Below are positions 13,201 to 21,430 of a stretch of DNA of 64,000 bases, piece by piece (position 1 is the stretch's first letter; each line of letters opens with the position of its first letter). Source of the stretch: Protonemura montana (lineage: Eukaryota; Arthropoda; Insecta; Plecoptera; Nemouridae); NCBI GenBank assembly GCA_947568835.1, contig OX387612.1, forward strand, positions 11,286,001-11,350,000, in the 5' to 3' direction. The notes below the pieces were generated by a model. That model saw nothing but the letters and a program-made list of their open reading frames with translations. It made no database searches and was not told where the DNA came from. Both the position numbers and the translations under genes were made by a program.

Positions 13201-16200
13201 CACCTGTCGCGGGTGTTGCTCTAACCAATTGAGCTACTTGGACCCCGATCTCCACCTGTCGCGGGTGTTGCTCTAACCAATTGAGCTACTTGGACCCAGA
13301 TCTCCACCTGTCGCGGGTGTTGCTCTAACCAATTGAGCAACTTGGATCCCGATCTCCACCTGTCGCGGGTGTTGCTCTAACCAATTGAGCTACTTGGACC
13401 CCGATCTCCACCTGTCACGGGTGTTGCTCTAACCAATTGAGCTACTTGAACCCCGATCTCCACCTGTCGCGGGTGTTGCTCTAACCAATTGAGCTACTTG
13501 GACCCCGATCTCCACCTGTCGCGGGTGTTGCTCTAACCAATTGAGCTACTTGGACCCCGATCTCCACCTGTCACGGGTGTTGCTCTAACCAATTGAGCTA
13601 CTTGAACCCCGATCTCCACCTGTCGCGGGTGTTGCTCTAACCAATTGAGCTACTTGAACCCCGATCTCCACCTGTCGCGGGTGTTGCTCTAACCAATTGA
13701 GCTACTTGGACCCCGATCTCCACCTGTCGCGGGTGTTGCTCTAACCAATTGAGCTACTTGGACCCCGATCTCCACCTGTCGCGGGTGTTGCTCTAACCAA
13801 TTGAGCTACTTGGACCCCGATCTCCACCTGTCGCGGGTGTTGCTAGAACAAACTGAGCTACTTGAACATTAAACACTACTACAGAACAGTGCGTCTCATT
13901 TTGCAGGACTTTCCCCGACGCTGGCCAACAGTTTCCAGGACTTGCTGGACTACGCTGACGACGATCTCGAGCAAGTTTTCGAGCTCAACTTTGAGGTGAC
14001 GCGCGAGGCTTACGGCCAGGTCAAAACCGTGCCGCTCAAAGAAAACGGTGCAAACATTCCTGTCACTCAAGCAAACAAGTGAGTTCTCATGTCTATTTCA
14101 TTTTTTTTTGTTTTTTTATTCCAGAGTGATTACATTGTGATATTAGCGTTGAGTGCAGGTTCTAGGTAGAGAAACAACGTCAATGTTATAGTCTCTGCGT
14201 GAAAGATGGCCGCCAAATGACTACCTTACCGACAAAAATGCAGAGTACAGGAACATCACGTTAAGTGGAGCCACTGTCGTATGAAATTTAATTTCGATAT
14301 TTCTCGTAGGTTAACTCGCTTTTTAATATCGTTACGTGTTTATCAATCGTTGAGGTAAACATTGATGGAGATTTTTTGAGCATGAAAAGTCTCAAAAGCG
14401 AGTCTTAAAAGTCTCAAAAACTTTTTGCTGAACAAACGAGACCGGTAACTCGTGGTAACGGAGGATAATACGCGATGGCGCTTGCAGCTGTCCTTTTTAA
14501 CAAAGAATAGAATAATTACGATTCAAAATATCGATACATGTTTTTCAATCGTTGAGGTTAGCTTTAATCAAGATTAATTGAGCGTTAACCAGACTCAAAT
14601 GCGAGTAATATGCACTTTGTTTGCTCGGAGAATTTCGACGATGCAATAGGGAAATCTCTTTAAATTTGAAACTATTTTTTTTATTTTTTTTTGTAAGAAA
14701 ATAATGAACACGTATTTTTTTTTATTTTCTTCTGAATCCAATTTTGAATAAAATATCTCTGTTTAAAATGTTTGCGTTTGAATCTCGTACGAAAACGAGG
14801 GTCGCCATTTTTTATGACATGAAGTGAAATCTGACGTCAGTATGACGTCAAGAAACAGAAGCGAACGCAAAGGATACAACAAAATGACGTCAGAACTACG
14901 TGTAGTTAATCACAGCCCGTTTTAATCCCGCCACGAGAATTCATATTTTAGCCATTCTTAAAACAAATAGAAATAGAAAAGTTATGATCGGATTATAAAA
15001 AGAAAAAATACGTCAGATTTTATTTTAAACGCGTATTTGAACACAATGATAATAATTAAATAATTATCTTAATGAGATTTCCTTATTGTAAAAAAAATGA
15101 CAGCTTGTGATGACGTGTTCGGGTGGGAGCACTCCAGCTCGGAGCTGGTGTAAACCCGGTTGAAACGTAATAAGTTACCGGATCAACTTCTGAATCATTA
15201 ATTTTGTACGCAGGGCCGAGTTTGTTTCGCTGTACGTAGACTTGCTTCTCAACAAGTCTGTCGCCGAGCAGTTCTCCTCGTTCGACAGTGGCTTCCACAA
15301 GGTGTGCGGCGGCAGAACGCTCGACTTGTTCCACGCACAGGAACTGATGGCCGTCGTCGTCGGTGAGTCAGCAGAGCAATCGCTCGAGGTTGGAGGGATG
15401 AAAGTTAAGCAACACTGCGCTGGGTCAGGTATTGGATGGGTGACCATCATACACATGACCAGTTCTGTTCGGGAGAGAGGTTGGAGGGATGAAAGTTAAG
15501 CAACACTGCGCTGGGTCAGGTATTGGATGGGTGACTATCATACATATGACCAGTTCTGTTTGGGAGAGAGGTTGGAGGGATGAAAGTTAAGCAACACTGT
15601 GCTAGGTCAGGTATTGGATGGGTGACCATCATACACATGCCCAGTTCTGTTCGAGAGAGAGGTTGGAGGGATGAAAGTTAAGCAACACTGCACTGGGTCA
15701 GGTATTGGATGGGTGACCATCATACACATGACCAGTTCTGTTCGAGAGAGAGGTTGGAGGGATGAAAGTTAAGCAACACTGCACTGGGTCAGGTATTGGA
15801 TGGGTGACCATCATACACATGACCAGTTCTGTTCGGGAGAGAGGTTGGAGGGATGAAAGTTAAGCAACACTGTGCTAGGTCAGGTATTGGATGGGTGACC
15901 ATCATACACATGCCCAGTTCTGTTCGGGAGAGAGGTTGGAGAGATGAAAGTTAAGCAACACTGTGCTGGGTCAGGTATTGGATGGGTGACCATCATAGAC
16001 ATGACCAGTTCTGTTTGGGAGAGAGGTTGGAGGGATGAAAGTTAAGCAACACTGCGCTGAGTCAGGTATTGGATGGGTGACCATCATACACATGACCAGT
16101 TCTGTTCGGGAGAGAGGTTGGAGGGATGAAAGTTAGTACAGCAACTTAACTCGCCTTGCTTATCAACCTCTCGACAGCATGGATTTGTGGAGGAATCCTG

Positions 16201-17838
16201 TTGTTCGAGTTGTACCGTCCTTCGGAAGGGACGTTAAGCCGGTGGTCCCCTTGGTCTTCGACAGGAGTAGGCTATTGCCGGCACCGGGTTTCCCCTCCTC
16301 CCTTCTAGGCTAGGTTAGGTTTATCATCATCCACTCATTCACCGACGCCATTAGACCAGTGCTACACGGCCAGATGTCAAAACAGTGCGTCGTTAAACAC
16401 CACAAATAATAATACAATCGCTCGATTCGGTGGCCATTTTTCTTCACGCCTGTTTGCTTAGTCTTTATTTACTGATGGAAAAGATTAAATTTGCAGATCC
16501 ATATATCGGCTAAAGATAATTTTCATTATAAATTACTGCCAAATAAGACCTTTTAGAGAAATTCAAGTTTTAGTATAATTATTTATTGTGTTGCAATTTA
16601 TTTGATTTTTTTATTGTATTTTTTAGTATAGCAAGCATTGAGATTTCTCCAGATTCTTTGCAGAGTGCATTGCTTTGATCATGTATCGTTCCCGTTGCAG
16701 GCAATGAAAACTACGACTGGACGGAGCTCGAACACAACGCGATCTACAAGAATGGGTACAAAGCAACGGACCTCACGATCAAGCTCTTCTGGGACGTCTT
16801 CCACGAGCTGGCACTTGAAGAGAAGAAGAAGTTCCTGCTGTTCTTAACAGGCAGCGATCGGATTCCCATATCAGGGATGAAGGCCATCAAGGTTAGAGCA
16901 TAGAGCATAGATAGAGCATAGCATATTCTATGCTCCTGGATAGAGCATAGGATCCAGCCAGCTGATCTCAAATAACCTGGATAGAGCATAGGATCCAATC
17001 AGCTGATCGTAAATAACCTGGATAGAGCATAGGATCCAGTCAGCTGATCTCAAATAACCTAGATAGAGCATAGGATCCAGCCATCTGATCTCAAATAACC
17101 TGGATAGAGCATAGGATCCAGCCAGCTGATCTCAAATAACCTGGATAGAGCATAGGATCCAATCAGCTGATTGCAAATAACCTGGATAGAGCATAGGATC
17201 CAGCCAGCTGATCTCAAATAACCTGGATAGAGCATAGGATCCAGCCAGCTGATCTCAAATTACCTAAATAGAGCATAGGATCCAGCCAGCTGATCTCAAA
17301 TAACCTGGATAGAGCATAGGATCCAGCCAGCTGATCTCAAATAACCTGGATAGAGCATAGGATCCAGCCAGCTGATCTCAAATAACCTGGATAGAGCATA
17401 GGCTTCAGCCAGCTGATCTCAATTAACCTAATGCATAGAAACATACTTAAAACCAACTTTTATCATTGAAGCAATGAAAATTACAAAAACTACAAAACCA
17501 CTGATGTAAACACTTAAAATAGCAGAGTTTCTTTGAGAGAACTCAAAATCGAGGACTCTCAAGATGGCGGCCTTGGCTTCAAAGTCTTTCCACGGCAATC
17601 GCCATCCAGATAATTTGAGATCAGTGGTCTGAGCAGTAAACGCAGCCACTCTCGATCTGTTGCTAACACCCCCGCCTACCCCCAGATCGTGATACAACAA
17701 ACGGGTGACGACAAGTTCCTGCCAGTGGCGCACACGTGCTTCAACCTGCTGGACTTACCACCGTACGGAACCAGAGAAAAACTGCGATACAAATTGCTGC
17801 AGGCAATACAACAGACTCGGGGCTTCTCACTCGTATGA
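970..17838 (+). CDS. HERC3/HERC4-like HECT-type E3 ubiquitin ligase, C-terminal ~707 residues (5' end outside window)
   Basis: Gene-level entry. Twelve exons: 970-1235, 4499-4667, 5039-5225, 5943-6049, 6425-6682, 9612-9794, 11357-11487, 12391-12548, 13907-14078, 15214-15362, 16701-16891, 17686-17838. They join in frame with GT-AG introns and give 2124 nt (707 aa plus stop). HECT ligases take ubiquitin from an E2 onto a Cys and pass it to the substrate. Seen here: the end of the RCC1-like region ([12 protein letters not shown]), a linker with CINGSFL and [14 protein letters not shown], then the HECT domain ([22 protein letters not shown]), the active-site block [10 protein letters not shown] and the family-typical Phe four residues from the C terminus (FSLV). 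Known small HERCs are about 1050 aa, so roughly 350 residues of RCC1 repeats should lie upstream. The order and spacing match vertebrate HERC3/HERC4 as I remember them; I cannot tell which of the two is closer. Introns and the 3' flank are packed with tandem arrays, and the exons are more GC-rich than their surroundings. Confidence 0.93.
1244..1405. repeat. 50-bp minisatellite, left part (~3 copies)
   Basis: Unit of 50 bp containing TGCAAGCTTTGTTTGGCAAG. It is the left end of the array that resumes at 2967 and is interrupted by a LINE fragment. The last copy carries the variant GAGCAGGACAAC, which also marks the first two copies right of the insertion, so the two parts were once contiguous. 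Confidence 0.95.
1406..2826 (+). pseudogene. LINE reverse transcriptase, 5'-truncated and frameshifted
   Basis: Open from the truncation point to 2579. It shows the RT blocks in order: [26 protein letters not shown] (first catalytic Asp), [19 protein letters not shown] (the two-Asp box), a conserved Lys in NNNKS, and KFLGLIID. It continues in another frame from about 2560 to 2826 ([12 protein letters not shown]), so a +1 shift lies near 2530-2560. The endonuclease and N terminus are missing. The motif style is closest to jockey/CR1-type LINEs from memory. It is a dead copy; any start codon at 1317 belongs to the satellite and not to the element. Confidence 0.85.
1406..2966 (+). mobile_element. 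5'-truncated non-LTR retrotransposon (LINE) inserted in the 50-bp array
   Basis: Starts abruptly inside a 50-bp satellite unit, carries a reverse-transcriptase reading frame on the + strand, and ends with an A-rich tail (about 2940-2966) followed directly by satellite. Flanking ATGG on both sides is compatible with a very short target-site duplication but could be chance. The 5' truncation and A-tail are typical of target-primed reverse transcription. It sits in a HERC-like intron in the sense orientation. Confidence 0.88.
2967..4480. repeat. 50-bp minisatellite, right part (~30 copies)
   Basis: Continuation of the same 50-bp unit after the LINE. Copies are nearly identical, differing at scattered positions (CATGGAC/CATGGAG/CATTGAC). 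The array runs to within about 18 bp of the next exon acceptor, so the polypyrimidine tract directly abuts it. Its long minus-strand open frames (up to 621 aa) arise because three units make 150 bp; I do not regard them as genes. Confidence 0.95.
4499..4667 (+). CDS. HERC-like exon 2: linker region
   Basis: Acceptor TTTTTCAG. The first base completes a Glu codon, then [20 protein letters not shown]; the CINGSFL block matches the segment after the RCC1 domain in small HERCs. It ends with KEL in phase 0 at donor GTAGGG (4668). Confidence 0.85.
4830..4930 (+). mobile_element. 3'-tail fragment of the 5S-like SINE family
   Basis: Contains CATTCACCGACGCCATTAGA and CAGTGCGTCGTTAAACACCA followed by AAATAAATAAAT. 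The same tail closes the 5S-like elements at 16320-16412 and 37530-37625, and lies inverted at 20828-20930. No 5S-like part is present here, so this is a tail-only copy. Confidence 0.7.
5039..5225 (+). CDS. HERC-like exon 3: linker region
   Basis: Acceptor GTCTTGCAG. Phase-0 start [14 protein letters not shown], then [14 protein letters not shown], which corresponds to the DVEALRFYLTLPE segment of HERC4. It ends with one base (G) of the next codon at donor GTGAGC (5226). Confidence 0.88.
5384..5520. repeat. Array-less inverted-repeat copy of the tRNA-like element end
   Basis: Two inverted copies of the element end sequence (CAAAAATTGATGCCCAAAC) flank a 7-bp centre, AAATGCA, with one mismatch per arm. 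They form a near-perfect hairpin at about 5401-5454. To the right come TAATAATAAAA and GCAAGCGTTTGCAATTTAAA, the outer end seen at other loci. Confidence 0.75.
5555..5865 (+). mobile_element. tRNA-like SINE-type element with 3 tandem A-box units
   Basis: Left unique part from CTCCAAGGAGTAGAACC, then three 52-bp tRNA-like units (TAGCTCAATTGGTTAGAGCA is a good RNA polymerase III A box), a B-box-like GGTTCCAGTCT only in the last unit, then GTTTGGGC and AATTTTTGAGAC. The same left part is found inverted at 61840-61960, so left flank, array and right flank move as a unit. It lies in a HERC-like intron, sense orientation. Confidence 0.8.
5943..6049 (+). CDS. HERC-like exon 4: helical linker
   Basis: Acceptor TTTCTTTGCAG. 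Completes an Asp codon and reads [20 protein letters not shown] then VVVHIL. It corresponds to the ENWWSVL...KEVVVHLL segment of HERC4. Phase-0 end at donor GTAAGT (6050). Confidence 0.87.
6090..6365. repeat. Dispersed palindromic repeat, copy 1
   Basis: Carries inverted arms (CGATATTTCTCGTAGGTTAA and its complement) about 100 bp apart, followed by a unique tail with GGTAGTCATTTGG and ACGTTGTTTCTCTACCTAGA. Related copies are at 14155-14405 and 47735-47960. It looks like a non-autonomous element; no coding capacity seen. Confidence 0.6.
6425..6682 (+). CDS. HERC-like exon 5: linker before HECT
   Basis: Acceptor CTTTTGCAG, phase 0. Reads [20 protein letters not shown] and later [21 protein letters not shown] and LLETDQSLQ. 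These match YDKFYIHEVQELIDI, INWVQ and LLQTDAVLQ of HERC4 in order. Phase-0 end at donor GTAAGC (6683). Confidence 0.9.
6729..8449. repeat. 12-bp minisatellite CTTACCTTGTAC, ~143 copies
   Basis: Dodecamer array with sporadic variants (TATC, TGCC in place of TACC). From about 7946 to 8176 and again near 8390 several units are shortened, giving phase changes. Variant TGCC units at 6863, 6971, 7091 and again 7163, 7271, 7391 show a 300-bp higher-order duplication. All frames without stop here are repeat artefacts. It starts about 45 bp after the donor of HERC-like exon 5. Confidence 0.97.
8450..9164. other. AT-rich intron sequence, nothing recognised
   Basis: Part of the HERC-like intron between exons 5 and 6. 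No convincing reading frame, array or RNA gene was seen. A GC-richer patch near 9050-9150 is of unknown origin. Confidence 0.6.
9165..9545 (+). mobile_element. 3' end of a LINE, short 5'-truncated copy
   Basis: A short open stretch reads [10 protein letters not shown] and [10 protein letters not shown], the C-terminal LINE motif also present in the element at 1406-2966 ([10 protein letters not shown]). It is followed by an untranslated 3' region and a terminal AAATAAATAAAT run at about 9525-9545. The rest of the element is absent. Confidence 0.7.
9612..9794 (+). CDS. HERC-like exon 6: entry into the HECT domain
   Basis: Acceptor ATGTTCTAG, phase 0. Reads [20 protein letters not shown] ... 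DLKKPVK, matching the MQMAIDQAHRQNVSSLFLP ... KKPLKV segment of HERC4. Phase-0 end at donor GTGACA (9795). The 5S-like array starts within 5 bp of the exon end, so the intronic side of this splice site is nearly repeat-derived. Confidence 0.88.
9797..10262 (-). mobile_element. 5S-rRNA-like tandem array (~5 units of 91 bp)
   Basis: On the minus strand each 91-bp unit carries AGTTAAGCAACACTGCGCTG and GGTATTGGATGGGTGACC, matching the internal-promoter part of 5S rRNA, followed by TCATACACATGACCAG and GAGAGAGGTTGGAGGGATG. A run of 17 C lies just beyond (10280-10296). It lies antisense in the HERC-like intron. Confidence 0.85.
10301..10639. other. AT-rich intron sequence, nothing recognised
   Basis: Intron between HERC-like exons 6 and 7. 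No reading frame, array or RNA gene seen before the 84-bp array starts. Confidence 0.6.
10640..11195. repeat. 84-bp AT-rich minisatellite, ~6 copies
   Basis: Period read from successive TTTGTAGGTATGTTCCTACC positions (10701, 10785 and so on at 84 bp). Each unit has a short potential hairpin, GTAGG...CCTAC, and an ATT-rich part that may have grown by slippage. Confidence 0.9.
11357..11487 (+). CDS. HERC-like exon 7: HECT N-lobe
   Basis: Acceptor TTGTGTCAG, phase 0. Reads [20 protein letters not shown] then [25 protein letters not shown] is a strong HECT signature. It ends with two bases of a Trp codon at donor GTGAGT (11488). Confidence 0.93.
11690..11830 (+). repeat. Degenerate dispersed intronic repeat
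   Basis: Contains TTTTTCTGAAAAACGCAGG and AAATCGGTGCGGG, resembling parts of the repeats at 26880-27185 (inverted) and 43690-44060. The match is weak and partial. Confidence 0.4.
11896..12338 (-). mobile_element. MITE-like element, copy 1 (left arm of a large inverted repeat)
   Basis: About 440 bp, the reverse complement of 14643-15091 with few differences. Ends resemble inverted repeats CAATAGGGAAATCTC / GAGATTTCC. Internal landmarks are TGACGTCA-like motifs and GTGGCGGGATTAAAACGGGC. No coding capacity. Confidence 0.82.
12391..12548 (+). CDS. HERC-like exon 8: HECT N-lobe
   Basis: Acceptor TTGGCTCAG. Completes the Trp codon, then [20 protein letters not shown] and [20 protein letters not shown]; matches FSDKTFEDSDLFHLIGVICG and LAIYN of HERC4. 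It ends with one base of a Gly codon at donor GTAAGT (12549). Confidence 0.93.
12600..13866 (-). mobile_element. tRNA-like element with ~23 tandem 52-bp units
   Basis: The left side holds the outer end (TTGCAAACGCTTGCAATGCG) and CAAAAATTGATGCCCAA; then 52-bp units run at 12678-13860. Read on the minus strand each unit has the A box TAGCTCAATTGGTTAGAGCA and lacks a complete B box. Variant units (GACCCAG at 12721, 12981, 13293) recur every 5-6 units. It is antisense in the HERC-like intron and ends about 40 bp before the next acceptor. Confidence 0.88.
13907..14078 (+). CDS. HERC-like exon 9: HECT N-lobe
   Basis: Acceptor CATTTTGCAG. Completes Gly, then [31 protein letters not shown] and VPLKENGAN; matches the LLDYPEDDIEETFCLNFTITVE segment of HERC4. 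It ends with two bases of a Lys codon at donor GTGAGT (14079). Confidence 0.92.
14155..14405. repeat. Dispersed palindromic repeat, copy 2
   Basis: Same family as 6090-6365. The tail comes first here (GTAGAGAAACAACGTCAATG), followed by the CGATATTTCTCGTAGGTTAA arm. It is close to the inverse of the copy at 47735-47960. Confidence 0.6.
14643..15091 (+). mobile_element. MITE-like element, copy 2 (right arm of inverted repeat)
   Basis: Terminal inverted repeats CAATAGGGAAATCTC and GAGATTTCCTTATTG. The sequence is inverted and largely conserved at 11896-12338. Together the two copies bracket HERC-like exons 8 and 9. Confidence 0.85.
15214..15362 (+). CDS. HERC-like exon 10: HECT domain
   Basis: Acceptor TTTTGTACGCAG. 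Completes Lys, then [20 protein letters not shown] and [20 protein letters not shown]; matches QEFVDAYVDYIFNKSVASLF ... FHKVCGGKVLLLFQPNELQA. It ends with one base of a Gly codon at donor GTGAGT (15363). A 5S-like array starts about 25 bp into the intron. Confidence 0.93.
15389..16412 (+). mobile_element. 5S-rRNA-like SINE with ~8 tandem 91-bp units and 3' tail
   Basis: Units at 15389-16137 have a 91-bp period (AAAGTT at 15401, 15492 and so on). The tail at 16138-16412 has CTCGACAGCATGGATTTGTG, CCTTCGGAAGGGACGTTAAG, then CATTCACCGACGCCATTAGA and GTCGTTAAACACCACAAATA. Sense orientation in the HERC-like intron. The 5S part covers the internal-promoter half only. Confidence 0.87.
16701..16891 (+). 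CDS. HERC-like exon 11: HECT domain
   Basis: Acceptor CCCGTTGCAG. Completes Gly, then [31 protein letters not shown] and [13 protein letters not shown]; FWxxFHEL and LTGSDRIP are HECT signatures. Phase-0 end at the unusual donor GTTAGA (16892), where a 41-bp repeat starts immediately. Splicing here is inferred from the protein match. Confidence 0.92.
16893..17432. repeat. 41-bp minisatellite, ~13 copies
   Basis: Unit with GGATAGAGCATAGGATCC and CAGCTGATCTCAAATAAC; CTGGAT and ATCCAG within a unit can pair as a hairpin. The array occupies most of the last HERC-like intron. The same unit, same orientation, is at 45940-47300. Confidence 0.93.
17686..17838 (+). CDS. HERC-like terminal exon: HECT C-lobe with active-site Cys
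   Basis: Acceptor CTACCCCCAG, phase 0. Reads [20 protein letters not shown] then LLDLPPYG, and ends RGFSLV before TGA at 17836. The Cys in HTCFN (codon 17737-17739) is the expected ubiquitin-thioester residue, and Phe is at -4 as in active HECT ligases. It is too short to show as a long open frame. Confidence 0.94.
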   Translation: MVIQQTGDDKFLPVAHTCFNLLDLPPYGTREKLRYKLLQAIQQTRGFSLV

Positions 17839-17859
17839 GCAAAGGTACGAGGGCTACCA

Positions 17860-19756
17860 AGGCATCAAGGACCGGCCACCGCTTAGCCTTGTCTCTTTGA
17901 CACACTGTGTTGGCTGCTCCTGTACAACAGCACCAAGGACCGGCCACCACTTCGCCTTGTCTCTTTGACACACTGTGTTGGCTGCTCCTGTCTAACAGCA
18001 CCAAGAACCGGCCACCGCTTAGCCTTGTCACTTTGACACACTGTGTTGGCTGCTCCTGTCCAACATCACCAAGCACCGGCCACCGCTTAGCCTTGTCACT
18101 TTAACACACTGACACTGTGTTGGCTGCTCCTGTCCAACAGCACCAAGGACCGGCCACCACTTAGCCTTGTCTCTTTGACACACTGTGTTGGCTGCTCCTG
18201 TCCAACAGCACCAAGGACCGGTTACCGCTTAGCCTTGTCTCTTTGACACACTGTGTTGGCTGCTCCTGTCCAACAGCACCAAGGACCAGCCACCACTTAG
18301 CCTTGTCTCTTTGACACACTGTGTTAGCTGCTCCTGTTCAACAGCACCAAGGACCGGCCACTGCTTAGCCTTGTCACTTTGACACACTGTGTTGGCTGCT
18401 CCTGTCCAACAGCACCAAGGAACGGTTACCGCTTAGCCTTGTCACTTTGACACACTGTTTTGGCTGCTCCTGTCCAACAGCACCAAGGACCGGCCACCGC
18501 TTAGCCTTGTCCCTTTGACACACTGTGTTGGCTGCTCCTTTCCAACAGCACCAAGGACCGGCCACCGCTTAGCCTTGTCACTTTGACACACTGTGTTGGC
18601 TGCTCCTGTCCAACAGCACCAAGGACCGGCCACCGCTTAGCCTTGTCACTTTGACACACTGTGTTGGCTGCTCCTGTCCAACAGCACCAAGGACCGGCCA
18701 CCGCTTAGCCTTGTCACTTTGACACACTGTGTTGGCTGCTCCTGTCCAACAGCACCAAGGACCGGCTACCCCTTAGCCTTGTCACTTTGACACACTGTGT
18801 TGGCTGCTCCTGTACAACAGCACCAAGGACCGGCCACCGCTTAGCCTTGTCACTTTGACACACTGTGTTGGCTGCTCCTGTCCAACAGCACCAAGGACCG
18901 GCCACCGCTTAGCCTTGTCACTTTGACACACTGTGTTGGCTGCTCCTGTCCAACAGCACCAAGGACCGGCCACCGCTTAGCCTTGTCACTTTGACACACT
19001 GTGTTGGCTGCTCCTGTCCAACAGCACCAAGGACCGGCCACCGCTTAGCCTTGTCACTTTGACACACTGTGTTGGCTGCTCCTGTCCAACAGCACCAAGG
19101 ACCAGCCACCGCTTAGCCTTGTCACTTTGACACACTGTGTTGGCTGCTTCTGTCCAACAGCACCAAGGACCGGCCACCGCTTAGCCTTGTCACTTTGACA
19201 CACTGTGTTGGCTGCTCCTGTCCAACAGCACCAAGGACCAGCCACCGCTTAGCCTTGTCACTTTGACACACTGTGTTGGCTGCTCCTGTCCAACAGCACC
19301 AAGGACCGGCCACCGCTTAGCCTTGTCCCTTTGACACACTGTGTTGGCTGCTCCTGTCCAACAGCACCAAGGACCGGCCACCGCTTAGCCTTGTCACTTT
19401 GACACACTGTGTTGGCTGCTTCTGTCCAACAGCACCAAGGACCGGCCACCGCTTAGCCTTGTCACTTTGACACACTGTGTTGGCTGCTTCTGTCCAACAG
19501 CACCAAGGACCGGCCACCGCTTAGCCTCGTCACTTTGACACACTGTGTTGGCTGCTTCTGTCCAACAGCACCAAGGACCGGCCACCGCTTAGCCTTGTCA
19601 CTTTGACACACTGTGTTGGCTGCTTCTGTCCAACAGCACCAAGGACCGGCCACCGCTTAGCCTTGTCACTTTGACACACTGTGTTGGCTGCTCCTGTCCA
19701 ACAGCACCAAGGACCGGCCACCGCTTAGCCTTGTCACTTTGACACACTGTGTTGGC
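17860..19756. repeat. 68-bp minisatellite, ~28 copies, directly after the HERC-like stop codon
   Basis: Unit with CACTTTGACACACTGTGTTG and CACCAAGGACCGGCCACCGC. It starts about 25 bp after the stop, so unless cleavage is immediate the array lies in the 3' UTR. A second array with the same unit and a related right flank is at 52430-53320. Confidence 0.95.
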
Positions 19757-19962
19757 ACTATCTCTGTGGCACTTGTCTATTGGCTGCCGGTGAATGACCG
19801 CTTGTCAATTTTCAGATTTTTTTTTTTCCAGCTGACATGAAGTGTGGAGAGGGACCCAAACACCGTTGGATGTCCCAACAAACGGCAACCATTGCTCTAG
19901 GCCTAGCAATGGCAACACAAGACGACTCTCTCTCGTAAAATATTGAAGGGTTTGCTTGAGAT

Positions 19963-19968
19963 ATTAAA
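19963..19968 (+). terminator. Candidate polyadenylation signal ATTAAA for the HERC-like gene
   Basis: First common variant hexamer I noticed after the 68-bp array. AATAAA next occurs near 20720. Either choice puts the whole array in the 3' UTR. Position only; no RNA support. Confidence 0.3.
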
Positions 19969-21430
19969 GCCAGGATATTTTGAAAAATGTTTCTTTAAAG
20001 ATGACTTGTTGGGTTGGGTAATTGTTGCTTTTACAGGGTAATTTATATTTTTTAAAGGACTTAGAAATTAGCCTGAGGAAGTGTGGATGGATGAAAATGT
20101 TGTGATGGTACAAACTAATTTAGATGCGTTGATTGGTTTTTATAAGTTTTTTCTTATTGTGTTATCCGTGTATGACGTGTAGGAATTATGTTTTTTTTAA
20201 TTCTCGAATCAAATATCGAATGATTAGGATGAAATCTTCTTTAAATTGCAAACGCTTGCAATGCGCTGGGTATTTTATTAATAACAACACTATTTTGTTT
20301 TGGATTGTTTTGGAAAAAAACTGAATTATTAAATTATGAATTGTACCATTTGTTTGGCAGGATTTTGTTGGTTTGCAGGTGGTTCAAAAGTCAGTTAAGT
20401 GGCGTTGTTACAGGAACATATCGGGAAGCTATAAGATGGTTGGTAAGCTGCGATAGACCGCTCGTCTATGTAAACCTTTTGCTTATGATTTCGTCACTGG
20501 AAGATTTGTTAGGCGAGATTTTTGGTTCCAACTTTATGGCTGTTAATTCTTGTGGTTTTTATCTTGAAATTCAATTGACTGATTTCGTTTACTAAAAAAA
20601 AATGATTTGGTTAAAAATGGTTTTTGCGGTTAAAAAAATACATTTTAAATGAGTCAAAGTGATGCCTGTCCAATTGACATTACACTGTAATAGTTCTTTT
20701 AGAAAGCAATAACTATTAAAATAAATAAAGTACTTTAAATAAATAACTTGTCCGAATGAACTGAAGTGAAATCAAATGAAGTTTATTGACATCTTAAGGT
20801 ATTTTTTGCACTGCAATTTGATTGATTATTGGTGTTTAACGACGCACTGTTTTGACAACGGGTCTCAAAGCACTTATCCAATAGCGTCAGTGAGTGAGTG
20901 GGTGATGATGAGGATGATAACGAACCTAGCTTAGAATGGCAACGACATTCTGGGATTATAACCGAAAAATTAAAATACTTATAAGTGCCGACTATTTAAT
21001 TTTGCAGCGAAACTTTTCCGTGCAAAGTCAATAAGCTTTATTCTTATGCATTGTGTCTTTCAAGCTCCATTGATTTTTTATCTTTTATGTGTAAAATATT
21101 TAATAATGGCTTTTTTTTCATTTTTAGGGCTTGGTTTCTATGATTTGGCTGTAAAAATTAATATTTCCTTAATAAGGGTTTGAATTCTAAGAAAAGTCAC
21201 TATTAGGTCGATAGTTCTGCTGAGAAAAACTGACCTGGAATGTGCTCTTGCGACTGTTCTTTGTATTAAAACTCGTCAATTCAATAATTAAAAACCAATA
21301 TATTGATAAATAATAATCGTATCGGTTATTTAGATTCATTTATCAATATTATGATTTGTTAATATTTTAATGGAGATTGAAGATAAATGTTATATTGGTA
21401 AAAATTTTAAGTTTACACGTACCATATTTT
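19969..21430. other. Intergenic AT-rich sequence with element fragments
   Basis: Contains an outer-end fragment of the tRNA-like element at 20243-20295 (TTGCAAACGCTTGCAATGCG) and an inverted SINE tail at 20828-20930 (GTGTTTAACGACGCACTGTT). The 96-codon frame at 20305-20595 has no recognisable motif. Nothing else is supported. Confidence 0.6.

Noticed and set aside
12678..13860. Cluster of genuine tRNA genes
   Set aside because: Units have a good A box but lack matching acceptor stems and a complete B box; the period is 52 bp, shorter than a tRNA.
17741..19721. Many 63-66 aa minus-strand frames of the MAGPWCCW type
   Set aside because: Same 63-codon frame restarts every 68 bp; repeat artefact.
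20305..20595. 96-aa plus-strand frame as a gene
   Set aside because: No motif, signal peptide, splice or polyadenylation context; AT-rich intergenic sequence gives such frames by chance.
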